Notes under the pieces: model-generated
Seen by the model: only the letters and a program-made list of their open reading frames with translations
The model's database searches: none
What the model was told of the DNA's origin: nothing
DNA from: Pseudoalteromonas sp. '520P1 No. 423'
Lineage (GTDB): Bacteria > Pseudomonadota > Gammaproteobacteria > Enterobacterales > Alteromonadaceae
Reading direction: 5' to 3'
Length of the DNA: 64,000 nt
Assembly: GCF_001269985.1 (NCBI RefSeq)
Contig: NZ_BBZB01000001.1
Span: 3,782,001 to 3,846,000, forward strand
Position numbers and translations under genes: made by a program
In this document: piece after piece, positions 27,374 to 36,248 of the stretch
How positions within the stretch are numbered: the first letter of the stretch is position 1
Layout of the letters: each line of letters begins with the position of its first letter

Positions 27374-27715
27374 TTAGCTACCTCTGTAAGTTGAGTAACC
27401 ATAGGCAGTTAATAACAATGGAATATGATAATGCGTACCACTGCCATCTATGCTAAATACGATATCAACATATGGATAAAAGCCTTGCTCTTTGTTCATA
27501 TCAAAATAAGACTTAGTATCAAAGTGCATACGGTAATTACCGGCGTCTAAAACAAGATCATCATCTAATAAACCTGCAATACGACCATCATCATTAGTGA
27601 TCCCTTGTGAGATCACTTGCCAATCGCCTGCAACTTCTTTAAATAATTTAATTGGCACTGAGCGCGCTGGCAGCCCTTTTGTTGTATCTAATATGTGAGT
27701 TGTGATCTGGCTCAT
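27374..27715 (-). CDS. uraH: 5-hydroxyisourate hydrolase (transthyretin-like)
   Basis: Hydrolyses the PuuD product 5-hydroxyisourate to OHCU. 113 residues of transthyretin-like fold, with the N-terminal ITTHILDTTKGLPA signature (active-site His), SVPI, a HYHIPLLLTAYGYSTY block and the diagnostic C-terminal YRGS. No signal peptide, so cytoplasmic. Adjacent to uraD, the next enzyme, 8 bases away. Confidence 0.96.
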   Translation of the reverse strand: MSQITTHILDTTKGLPARSVPIKLFKEVAGDWQVISQGITNDDGRIAGLLDDDLVLDAGNYRMHFDTKSYFDMNKEQGFYPYVDIVFSIDGSGTHYHIPLLLTAYGYSTYRGS

Positions 27716-27723
27716 CTGATATC

Positions 27724-28224
27724 CTAAGAAAATTTATTTAATCTAATATGAAAAATTTTACGCTGCTCTTCTGCGGCATTTTTCAATTCAGTATCGCGGT
27801 CATTACCAATACGCGCTTCTAATAACGCCAACATCTGCGCAGCACTTTTACCGGTTGCACATACAATGAAGATAAAACCAAATTTGGCATGATAATCATC
27901 ATTACCTTTGGCTAATGCTTTTATAGTCAATTCATCAGCGGCATTCATACCTGACTGCTCACCGGCAGCAAGCTCTTTAGTATTAGCGTACTTTTTCATT
28001 AAGCTGCTAACATCGCCGATTTTAGGATGACCATCAAAAGCTTCTAAATAATCGCCTTCTGATAAACCAATCCAATTATCGTTTGCCGCTTCAAATAAGG
28101 CATCTAAATCAGCATGTGGACGAGATTCCACCATTTTTGAGACCCAAGCACTTGATGTACAACATTGCATAAATGCATGTTTTGCTTGAGCTAAATCCAT
28201 TGCGTTAATGTCTTGAAAATTCAT
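27724..28224 (-). CDS. uraD: OHCU decarboxylase
   Basis: Converts OHCU to (S)-allantoin, ensuring stereospecificity. 166 residues, all-helical family. The active-site HP motif is seen in FDGHPKIGD near residue 66, and the FGFIFIVCATGKSA block near 120 with ALLEARIGNDRDTE near 138 is typical. Transcribed with alc upstream and uraH downstream. Confidence 0.95.
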   Translation of the reverse strand: MNFQDINAMDLAQAKHAFMQCCTSSAWVSKMVESRPHADLDALFEAANDNWIGLSEGDYLEAFDGHPKIGDVSSLMKKYANTKELAAGEQSGMNAADELTIKALAKGNDDYHAKFGFIFIVCATGKSAAQMLALLEARIGNDRDTELKNAAEEQRKIFHIRLNKFS

Positions 28225-28291
28225 AATGCACCTTTAAACAATAAAAATGCTTTTCATCCCTGAAAAGCCAATGATAACTGTATTAGCTAAG

Positions 28292-29308
28292 CTATTTAGG
28301 CAAGCCAAATAAACGTAAACGAGAAATACCGCCATCAGGGAATATGTTAAGGCGAATATGACTAAATGAATTGTTACCGCTGTTTATTTCACTTATAAAT
28401 AAATGCTCACGATCCGCATAAAGCTTGGTTTTACATATCACTTCTTGCCACTCAACAGTGCCACCTAATACCTCTTCATCTGTGCTATTTGTTGCCTCTA
28501 ACGAGAAAGTATCTGGGAAGTTACCTTTAAAGTGCGCGGTATCTACAATCAGTTTTTGTAAATCACCTGGGACAGCTAATTTAACTATTGACCAATCAGG
28601 ACCCGGATCACGACGACGTTTCGTCTCCCAACCATCCCCCATATTCACACCACGCCCTGGCATAATTAAATTATTTTTATCGCTAAAAAACATGTCTGAA
28701 CATAACAAGGCCCGAGCACCATTTTTAATAGACGCTAAATCAATGAGTTCACCTTCAACAAAGTTTTTAGGATCTAATTTAGGATCACCATAAACGCGAA
28801 AACGCGCTACACCGCCATCAGGGAACATATTCAACCTCACGTGAGTCCAAACTTGTTCTTTATTTTCTAAATCAACATTTACTGGGAAAAGGTTTTGGCT
28901 ATGTGCATCAGTTGTGCTTTGATCTAAAATCGTTGTCCAAACTGCATCTTTAATATCGCCATCACAATGACATGCTTCAACAGAAACTGATTGCGGTGCA
29001 TTGCCTTTAAAGTGGTTTGTATCTATATCAAAACCACGGATCACACCAGGAACACCAAGACGAATTGTACACCAGTCAAATTCTCGACCATTATCACGAC
29101 CATAGCTTCGGCGTGACTCCCAACCATCCATCCATTTACCACGGTCTGTAAATTTTTCTTCAATGAAAATACCGCGACCTGGTTTGATCAGGTTTTCCAT
29201 TTCAGCAAAAAAATCATCGCTACAAGCTAATGTTTCTCCGCCTAAGCGGGCTTGTGCCATATCAATAAAATGTTGGGTGTAATAAGTGTTCAATTCCTCT
29301 TGATTCAT
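28292..29308 (-). CDS. alc: Allantoicase
   Basis: Hydrolyses allantoate to ureidoglycolate and urea. 338 residues made of two related domains: each repeats a pattern of DMFF or DDFF, LI(K/M)PGRG, GWE(S/T)(K/R)RR, D(T/N)xHFKGN(A/F)P and a final RLN(M/I)FPDGGxxR. Both repeats are complete. AGAGAG precedes the ATG. Use of allantoicase rather than an amidohydrolase means nitrogen leaves as urea, not ammonia, at this step. Confidence 0.95.
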   Translation of the reverse strand: MNQEELNTYYTQHFIDMAQARLGGETLACSDDFFAEMENLIKPGRGIFIEEKFTDRGKWMDGWESRRSYGRDNGREFDWCTIRLGVPGVIRGFDIDTNHFKGNAPQSVSVEACHCDGDIKDAVWTTILDQSTTDAHSQNLFPVNVDLENKEQVWTHVRLNMFPDGGVARFRVYGDPKLDPKNFVEGELIDLASIKNGARALLCSDMFFSDKNNLIMPGRGVNMGDGWETKRRRDPGPDWSIVKLAVPGDLQKLIVDTAHFKGNFPDTFSLEATNSTDEEVLGGTVEWQEVICKTKLYADREHLFISEINSGNNSFSHIRLNIFPDGGISRLRLFGLPK

Positions 29309-29360
29309 TGGTTTCTCTCTGTTGTTTTAGCGCGAGTTAAGTCGTGCTTTTTATGATTAA

Positions 29361-29515
29361 ACAAACGCGACTAAAGTCCCGTCTACCATTTTTCATTATT
29401 CATTTTTGGACGTTGCGCTAAAACCCCGCGTATCATCTTAAAATGCTTTTTGAAAATACAGGACGTAGGTCCGTCTATCTGAAAAAACATGCACGTAAAA
29501 TACCCGCCTACACTC
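29361..29515. repeat. Palindromic repeat cluster between alc and allB
   Basis: Copies of the GGCTAAAGCC family, here more diverged: CGCGACTAAAGTCCCGTC, GCGCTAAAACCCCGCG and GGACGTAGGTCCGTC. They fill most of the 210-base gap and end just before the allB stop. Confidence 0.7.
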
Positions 29516-29520
29516 AGCCT

Positions 29521-30909
29521 TTAAACTCTACCTTTTAGTAAAGGCTGGCCTACAGGCGCATTCATAAATTCATCGTTGTCATAAACTGTTTGACCACGTA
29601 AATAAGTACGCTCTACACGCCCTTTTACTGTTCGGCCTTCATAAGGTGTGATTTTGTGTCTATGTTTAATCATCTCATTAGTGATCTCATATTCAGATTT
29701 ATCATCAAAGACAACAAAATCAGCGTGGTAACCCACTTTTATATAACCTTTAATATGATCCATACCTATAAATTTAGCCGTTTGTGCACTCATCCAATGA
29801 GCGATATCAGTTAAGCCAAAACCGCGCTCTGCCGCTTGTGTCCAAATTAACGGTAATCCAAATTGCAGTGCTGAAATACCACCCCAAGCCTTTTCTATAT
29901 CACCGCTATCAATATGTTTTAGTTGCGGAGTACAAGGTGAGTGATCTGATACGATAAAATCAATTACACCATCTTTTAGGCCTTGCCAAAGTTGATGACG
30001 ATTATCATTTTCACGAATTGGCGGACAACATTTAAATAATGTTTTGCCATCAGGAATTTCTTCAGAAAATAAAGTTAAATAATGTGGGCAAGTTTCAATT
30101 GTTAAACTTTGACCTTCTTCACGAGCTGCTTTGATACTGCTGATCGCTTCTGCACTTGATAAATGCACAATATGAACATGACAATCTTGACCATTCGCTT
30201 TCACTTCACGGTTAAGGTCTATCATCATATCAATAGCATCGTTTTCCCACGATTTAGGGCGTGAGTCTAAAAATGTTTGATAGCTGTCACTAATTTCTGC
30301 AGGTTCACTGTTACCGCAATCAAGTTCAGCATGAATTAAATAAGGTGAGTTGTGCTTTGCTAGAATAGGCATGGCTTTGCGTAAATCATCGGCTTCCATA
30401 TTTGGAAACTCTTCAATGCCTGAATCAATTAAAAATGATTTAACACCTAATACACCAGCATCTAATAACTCATCTAAATCATTTACGCTATCAGGAATAA
30501 CGCCGCCCCAAAAACCGCAATCAACCCAAAGTTTGTCAACTACAGCATCAAGCTTTTCATCAAATGCCTGCTTGTTAATAGTGACTGGAATACAGTTTAA
30601 AGGCATATCTACTAAAGTTGTTATACCACCAGCAGCTGCCGCTTGAGTTGCTGTATTAAAGCCTTCCCATTCTGTACGACCAGGTTCGTTAATATGAACA
30701 TGACTATCAACTAAACCTGGCATTAATACTTTATTACCTAAATCTTCGACAGCACAATTAGGCTGATAATCATGCTCTCTAATAGCATCAATTAAACCAT
30801 TTTTAATAATAACAGTGGCTGCATGAACGCCTTTTTCTGTCACAACACGTTGGCTGCGAATGGCAAAATGATTTGTCGGATTTTGATTTTTAATATTACT
30901 ACTAGACAT
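29521..30909 (-). CDS. allB: Allantoinase
   Basis: Opens the hydantoin ring of allantoin to allantoate; binuclear-metal cyclic amidohydrolase. Motifs: DSHVHINEPGRTEWEGF near 60, the carboxylated Lys in LGVKSFLIDSG near 146, HAELD near 192, HIVHLSSAEA near 245 and the catalytic Asp in IVSDHSPCTP near 315. The ATG at 30909 is preceded by AAGAG at a good distance; a GTG nine bases earlier is possible. About 100 bases separate it from xdhC. Confidence 0.95.
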   Translation of the reverse strand: MSSSNIKNQNPTNHFAIRSQRVVTEKGVHAATVIIKNGLIDAIREHDYQPNCAVEDLGNKVLMPGLVDSHVHINEPGRTEWEGFNTATQAAAAGGITTLVDMPLNCIPVTINKQAFDEKLDAVVDKLWVDCGFWGGVIPDSVNDLDELLDAGVLGVKSFLIDSGIEEFPNMEADDLRKAMPILAKHNSPYLIHAELDCGNSEPAEISDSYQTFLDSRPKSWENDAIDMMIDLNREVKANGQDCHVHIVHLSSAEAISSIKAAREEGQSLTIETCPHYLTLFSEEIPDGKTLFKCCPPIRENDNRHQLWQGLKDGVIDFIVSDHSPCTPQLKHIDSGDIEKAWGGISALQFGLPLIWTQAAERGFGLTDIAHWMSAQTAKFIGMDHIKGYIKVGYHADFVVFDDKSEYEITNEMIKHRHKITPYEGRTVKGRVERTYLRGQTVYDNDEFMNAPVGQPLLKGRV

Positions 30910-31024
30910 TTTTTTCACTCTTAGTTAATTGTGTTTTGCGACATTTTGATTGTTATTGTCATCACTAGTTTCTTGCGCTTTTAAAGCAAACCATCGGCTT
31001 ACTAATTTATGTTGCTTACGCTTT

Positions 31025-31933
31025 TTATTGCGTAAATTGCGCGCTATCTTTTTGCTCTTGGCTTTGAACTGTCTTTTTAGCATTGTGTTCTTGCTCATCA
31101 ATCATTGATTTTAGTTCACTCCAATCAACACCTTGCTTATTTGGTGTTGGCTCCAGATCTGCTTGATATAAACCTATAATTTCGCCAACAATTGATACCG
31201 CAACTTCCATAGGTAACTTACCTGGCACATTACTTAACCCCACAGGACATGCGATTGTGTCTACTAATTCTTTTTTAATGCCGTGGTGGTCGAATCTTTG
31301 TTGGAATCTTTTCCATTTGGTATCAGAACCAATTAAACCTAAATACTTAAAGTCTTCACGTTTTAAAATGGCACTGCAAATATCGAAATCTCTTTGATGG
31401 TTATGCGTTAAAACAACGTAATAGCTATTAGCTGGCATACTGGCTATTTCATCAACAGGGTTATCCGTGATCACATGATTAGTATTATTGGCAGCTACTT
31501 CAGGGAATAGCTCTTCACGTTCATCCACCCAATGTAATTTAACCGGTAAACCTGCAAGCATAGGTGCGATTGCATGGCCCACATGACCAGCACCAAACAA
31601 CATAATATTGATATGTGAACTGGCAAAACTTTCAAATAAAACGCTCGTTGTACCACCACAACATTGGCCCAGTTTAGGGCCTAATGGAAAATGCTCTAAA
31701 TGCTGTGTTTGCTCACCTTTTGATAAAATGTCTAAAGCAATTTTTATTGCTTTATGCTCTAAATGACCGCCACCTATGGTATCGAATGATGAATTAGCAC
31801 ATACTACCATTTTGGTACCACTATCTCTTGGCGCAGAGCCACGAACACCCAGAATTGTCACTAAAACATATGCTTCGCCCCTAGCTGTTAATTCTTTTAC
31901 GGCATCTACCCAAGAGGTATTTGGTGTCATCAT
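31025..31933 (-). CDS. xdhC: Xanthine dehydrogenase accessory protein XdhC
   Basis: Loads the sulfurated molybdenum cofactor into XdhB. 302 residues: the N-terminal XdhC domain with LVTILGVRGSAPRDSGTKMV near 23 and HLEHKAI near 56, the CCGG motif near 93, and a C-terminal Rossmann domain starting MLFGAGHVGHA near 110, then GLIGSDTKWKRF. ATG ATG doublet at the start; either may be used. Gap to xdhB is 12 bases. The C-terminal tail is Gln- and Lys-rich and probably disordered. Confidence 0.95.
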   Translation of the reverse strand: MMTPNTSWVDAVKELTARGEAYVLVTILGVRGSAPRDSGTKMVVCANSSFDTIGGGHLEHKAIKIALDILSKGEQTQHLEHFPLGPKLGQCCGGTTSVLFESFASSHINIMLFGAGHVGHAIAPMLAGLPVKLHWVDEREELFPEVAANNTNHVITDNPVDEIASMPANSYYVVLTHNHQRDFDICSAILKREDFKYLGLIGSDTKWKRFQQRFDHHGIKKELVDTIACPVGLSNVPGKLPMEVAVSIVGEIIGLYQADLEPTPNKQGVDWSELKSMIDEQEHNAKKTVQSQEQKDSAQFTQ

Positions 31934-31945
31934 GGCCCTAGTTCC

Positions 31946-34282
31946 TTATTGTGCTTTCATTTGCTGAACAGCCATCAATACACGCTCTGGTGTTGCAGGT
32001 GTATGTAACACTGGACTCAATTTATAATCACTAACACTAGATACCGCATCTCTTAATGCTGACCAAACTGAAATCGCTAACATAAACGGTGGTTCACCTA
32101 CCGCTTTAGAGTTGTAAATTGTGGCTTCACGATTTGGCTCATTTTGTAGTAGCTCTACATTGAATTTTTCGGGCATATCAGCAATCGCTGGAATTTTGTA
32201 AGTTGCAGGGCCATTGGTCATAAGGCGGCCTTTTTCATCCCACACTAGCTCTTCAGTGGTTAACCAACCCATACCTTGAACAAATGCACCTTCAATCTGA
32301 CCTAAATCAATTGCAGGATTTAATGAATCACCTACATCATGTAATATATCTACACGTACAACTTTATATTCACCGGTTAAGGTATCGATTAATACTTCTG
32401 AGCATGACACGCCATTGGCGTAATAAAAAAATGGTCGGCCATTGGCTTTATCACGGTTGTAATGAATTTTTGGTGTTTTATAAAAACCAGTAGAAGATAA
32501 AGAAACACGATTCATATAAGCCAATTGAATCAACTCAGCAAACGCTATTACTTTTTCTTCGCCAATATGCACTTGATTGTCTAAGAAGATCACTTCCTCT
32601 TGTTTTACAGAGAAATGCTCACTTGCAAAGTCTACTAATCTTGCTCGAATCGTTTTTGCAGCATTTTGTGCCGCTTTACCATTTAAGTCTGTACCTGATG
32701 ATGCCGCAGTAGGTGAAGTATTTGGCACTTTATCTGTACGAGTTGCAGTACATACAATATTGTCTATATCTACTTGAAATTCTTGTGCTACAACTTGCGC
32801 AACCTTAGTATTTAGACCTTGTCCCATTTCAGTACCGCCGTGGTTAAGCTGAATTGAGCCATCGGTATAAAGATGAATCAGGGCACCAGCCTGGTTTAAA
32901 TGTTGCACTGTAAATGAGATGCCAAATTTAACCGGCGTGAGAGAGATGCCCTTCTTCAAGAACGGGTTTTCTTTATTAAACTGCGTTATTTCTGCACGAC
33001 GTTTTTGATACTCACAATCAGCCTCAAGCTTATCAATCATCATAGGTAAAATGTTGTGTTCTACCGTTTGACCATAATGAGTCACATTTCTATCTGTTTG
33101 ACCATATAGGTTTAATTTACGAACTTCTAACGGGTCTTTAGCTACCTTACGTGCAATATCATCCATTACACCTTCAATGGAGATCATGCCTTGTGGGCCA
33201 CCAAACCCACGATAAGCAGTATGTGAAACCGTATTTGTTTTACAACGATTACCTACAACATGGGCATGCTCTAAAAAGTATGCGTTATCGCTATGAAACA
33301 TAGCACGATCTACAATCGCATCTGATAAATCAGGTGAATAACCACAGTTACCATTAATATTAAATTCAATGCCTTTGATTAAACCTTCACTATCAAAGCC
33401 TGTACGATAATCATTTTCAAATGGATGACGCTTACCTGTTAAAGTCATATCATCAACACGATTTAAGCGTAATTTAACGCATCGACCTGTTTTATTAGCT
33501 AGCAATGCAGCAATACATGCCCAAGGTGCGGCTTGCGTTTCTTTGCCACCAAAACCACCGCCCATACGGCGCATATCAACAACCACTTTATTGAATGGAA
33601 TATCTAATACTTCTGCTACTAAAATTTGTACTTCTGAAGGATGCTGGCTAGAAGTGTAAATGATCATGCCGCCATCTTCTGTCGGCTCTGCGCTTGAGAT
33701 CTGACCTTCTAAATAAAAGTGTTCTTGACCACCAATTTTTAGCTCGCCTTCTAACACATGATCACTACTATCAATAGCAGTTGGCGCATCGCCACGGCTT
33801 TGTATATGTGTTGGACGAACAAAATTCTTTTTAGCGAGTGCATCTTTTACAGATAACACAGGTTCTAACTCGTCATATTCTACAACAGCGAGTTTTGCTG
33901 CTTTTACAGCGGCTTCATGGCTTGTTGCTGCAACTGCAAACAAGGCTTGCCCCATAAACTCTACTTTATCTAAAACAAGTACCGGATCACCTTTAAATAC
34001 AGGGCCTATATCTAAATGCCCTGGCACATCGCCAGCCACTAAAACATCTACAACACCAGGCGCGGCTTTAACTTTGCTTAAATCGATTGATTTAACGATT
34101 CCGTGTGCAATTGTTGTTTGACCAATAGCAGCATATAAATGGTTTGCCATTACTGGGCGGTCATCTATATATAAAGCTTTACCACTGACATGTTTTTCAG
34201 CGCTTTCATGTTTCCTAGAAACACCTACTTTACCTGCAACTTTACTAGATTCTTTACTTGGTAAATCGATTAACTTACGCAT
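31946..34282 (-). CDS. xdhB: Xanthine dehydrogenase, molybdopterin-binding large subunit
   Basis: Catalytic subunit oxidising hypoxanthine and xanthine to urate. 778 residues, the usual bacterial XdhB size. Motifs: [11 protein letters not shown] near 243 (Mo-cofactor contact), [13 protein letters not shown] near 352 with a conserved Arg, [12 protein letters not shown] near 494 and the catalytic Glu in AVGEPPFML near 738. Overlaps xdhA by 8 bases, so the two are made together. Confidence 0.97.
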   Translation of the reverse strand: MRKLIDLPSKESSKVAGKVGVSRKHESAEKHVSGKALYIDDRPVMANHLYAAIGQTTIAHGIVKSIDLSKVKAAPGVVDVLVAGDVPGHLDIGPVFKGDPVLVLDKVEFMGQALFAVAATSHEAAVKAAKLAVVEYDELEPVLSVKDALAKKNFVRPTHIQSRGDAPTAIDSSDHVLEGELKIGGQEHFYLEGQISSAEPTEDGGMIIYTSSQHPSEVQILVAEVLDIPFNKVVVDMRRMGGGFGGKETQAAPWACIAALLANKTGRCVKLRLNRVDDMTLTGKRHPFENDYRTGFDSEGLIKGIEFNINGNCGYSPDLSDAIVDRAMFHSDNAYFLEHAHVVGNRCKTNTVSHTAYRGFGGPQGMISIEGVMDDIARKVAKDPLEVRKLNLYGQTDRNVTHYGQTVEHNILPMMIDKLEADCEYQKRRAEITQFNKENPFLKKGISLTPVKFGISFTVQHLNQAGALIHLYTDGSIQLNHGGTEMGQGLNTKVAQVVAQEFQVDIDNIVCTATRTDKVPNTSPTAASSGTDLNGKAAQNAAKTIRARLVDFASEHFSVKQEEVIFLDNQVHIGEEKVIAFAELIQLAYMNRVSLSSTGFYKTPKIHYNRDKANGRPFFYYANGVSCSEVLIDTLTGEYKVVRVDILHDVGDSLNPAIDLGQIEGAFVQGMGWLTTEELVWDEKGRLMTNGPATYKIPAIADMPEKFNVELLQNEPNREATIYNSKAVGEPPFMLAISVWSALRDAVSSVSDYKLSPVLHTPATPERVLMAVQQMKAQ

Positions 34283-35723
34283 GATATAAAACTCCAGTAT
34301 TAGTGTTAGGTTGTGTCATTTCGATAAAGGCTTTTTGTAATAAGTTTTGTGCTACTTGCATTCGATATTGCGCTGATGCGCGTACATCATTCATAGGTGT
34401 AAAATCAGTTGCTAAAACAGCCATTGCGGTTTCAATTGTGTTTTGTGTCCAAGGTTGACCATTAAGCGCTTTTTCACAGTTAGCTGCGCGTTTAGGAATA
34501 CCAGCCATACCACCAAATGCAATTCGTGCACTTTTGATCACATCACCGTCGATTTCTAAGTTAAATGCAGCCAATACAGCTGAAATATCATCATCAAAAC
34601 GTTTTGATATTTTATAAACTTTAAGGTGTGTATTTTCTTTTGCTTTAGGAATAATGATACTTTGAATAAATTCGCTTTTTTGCTGTAATGTTACTTTATA
34701 ATCAACAAAATAATCTTCAATTGGGATAATGCGATTATCATCACCTTTGCGTAAATTAATTTGTGCATCTAATGCGATTAATACTGGCGGCGTATCACCA
34801 ATTGGCGAAGCATTACCTACATTGCCGCCTAATGTACCTTGGTTTCGTATTTGCAATGAACCGATACGTTCAATCATCTCACCAAACTCATGATATTCAG
34901 TGGCAAGGCTAGATGTAAATTCGGTATAAGGTAGTGCAGCACCAACAGCAAACTCTGAATCATTTTGCTCAAACGTTTGTAGCTCAGGTACGTTGCCAAC
35001 ATAAATGATAGTACCTAAGCTCTTCATCATTTGTGTGATTTCAAGTACGATATCTGTGCCACCAGCAACAATGCGTGCATCTGGGTGAGCTAGCATTAAC
35101 TCACTTAATTCTTTTAATGTTGTTGGACTAAAAGCCACCTGATCGCCATATGATAATTGCTGCATAGTATCTTTTTGGATCATAGCTAGTGTTTCAATTG
35201 TTTGGCCTTTATTGCGGTCAAACTGATCAGGTCCGTGATTATTAGCCGCTTTAGCGGCATCAATAATTGCGCGATAGCCAGTACAGCGACATAAGTTACC
35301 AGCCAGTGCTTCTAATGTTTGTTCTTTTTCTGGCTCTGGAAAATTTTTATGTAGAGCAAATAAAGACATAATAAAACCTGGTGTACAAAATCCACATTGT
35401 GAACCATGAAAATCAACCATGGCTTTTTGTACTGGGTGCAAGGTATCGCCATCTTGTAAATCTTCAGCTGTGATCAACTGCTTACCATGCAGGCTAGGTA
35501 ATAAGCTAATACATGCATTTAAACTTTTATAACGTAAGTTTCCACCAGCATATTCGGCAACAACAACAGTACATGCACCACAATCTCCTGAAGCACAACC
35601 TTCTTTCGTGCCATTTTTACCGGCATTGTTTCTTAGATATTGAAGAATACTGGTATTTGGATTTACATCACTTAAGGTCGTTAAACGATCGTTAAGTAAA
35701 AATTGAATTTGATTATCTGCCAT
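34275..35723 (-). CDS. xdhA: Xanthine dehydrogenase, iron-sulfur and FAD small subunit
   Basis: Carries electrons from the molybdenum site to NAD+. 482 residues. The first [2Fe-2S] cluster uses Cys43, Cys48, Cys51 and Cys71; the second uses Cys110, Cys113, Cys145 and Cys147 (QCGFC, NLCRC). The FAD domain follows from about 195 with [10 protein letters not shown] and [18 protein letters not shown]. First gene of the catabolic run, with a RutR-like palindrome 80-95 bases upstream of its start. Confidence 0.97.
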   Translation of the reverse strand: MADNQIQFLLNDRLTTLSDVNPNTSILQYLRNNAGKNGTKEGCASGDCGACTVVVAEYAGGNLRYKSLNACISLLPSLHGKQLITAEDLQDGDTLHPVQKAMVDFHGSQCGFCTPGFIMSLFALHKNFPEPEKEQTLEALAGNLCRCTGYRAIIDAAKAANNHGPDQFDRNKGQTIETLAMIQKDTMQQLSYGDQVAFSPTTLKELSELMLAHPDARIVAGGTDIVLEITQMMKSLGTIIYVGNVPELQTFEQNDSEFAVGAALPYTEFTSSLATEYHEFGEMIERIGSLQIRNQGTLGGNVGNASPIGDTPPVLIALDAQINLRKGDDNRIIPIEDYFVDYKVTLQQKSEFIQSIIIPKAKENTHLKVYKISKRFDDDISAVLAAFNLEIDGDVIKSARIAFGGMAGIPKRAANCEKALNGQPWTQNTIETAMAVLATDFTPMNDVRASAQYRMQVAQNLLQKAFIEMTQPNTNTGVLYHA

Positions 35724-35802
35724 AAAATATTGCCTACCCTGCTAGCTTTTTATTTCTTTGTTATTTCCAGCAACAAAAATTAATACGTTTGTTACGATAA
35801 AC

Positions 35803-35818
35803 CTGACACAAATGTCAA
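35803..35818. promoter_or_regulatory. RutR-like operator upstream of xdhA
   Basis: CTGACAC-AA-ATGTCAA is a 7-2-7 imperfect palindrome sharing TGACACAA and the GTC half with the site upstream of the purine permease. It lies 80-95 bases before xdhA on the minus strand, where a TetR-type repressor or activator site could overlap the promoter. Confidence 0.6.
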
Positions 35819-36208
35819 CTTCTGTAAAATATAAGTTAATGGGCGACACGAGTCAAGCGTGAAAATTGAGAAACAATTAATTATTCTTTAAGAATAGACT
35901 TTAAAAGTTAACAAAATATTAATGAAACTAAGGAGTTTTAAGAGTTTATTGGGTGGCAATTACAGAGACTGAATAATTGAATAAATGTGAGTTAAAAGAT
36001 TAAATATGTAAAATGAATAAGGATAAGTCAGGGTTTAGCTAATTACTTATACCTATATAATTATCTAAACCAGTCATTATCGATTGCTTGTATCGGAAAT
36101 CTCATCATCTGAGAACCTGTTTGCAGTGCCGGACTAAGACCTTAAAAACAGATCTCCGATAAAACACTCAACAGATGAAGCCCGGGAGTCTAAACCTTGG
36201 ATGAAGAA

Positions 36209-36238
36209 TAAGCACCATAATAAAATTATAGTGCTTAA
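36209..36238. terminator. Hairpin terminator after the CadC-like regulator
   Basis: TAAGCAC-ATAAT and ATTAT-GTGCTTA pair with single-base bulges. It lies just beyond the minus-strand stop at 36249; a T-rich tail is modest. Confidence 0.6.
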
Positions 36239-36248
36239 TTTAGAAAAG

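Larger units (their letters stand above)
35724..36248 (-). other. xdhA promoter region and repeat relic
   Basis: About 525 bases with no credible gene. It contains the palindrome at 35803-35818, a diverged copy of the TCATC...TTTTATCG hairpin element around 36075-36165 (GTATCGGAAATCTCATC, then AGATCTCCGATAAAACAC) and the terminator at 36209-36238. Confidence 0.6.
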
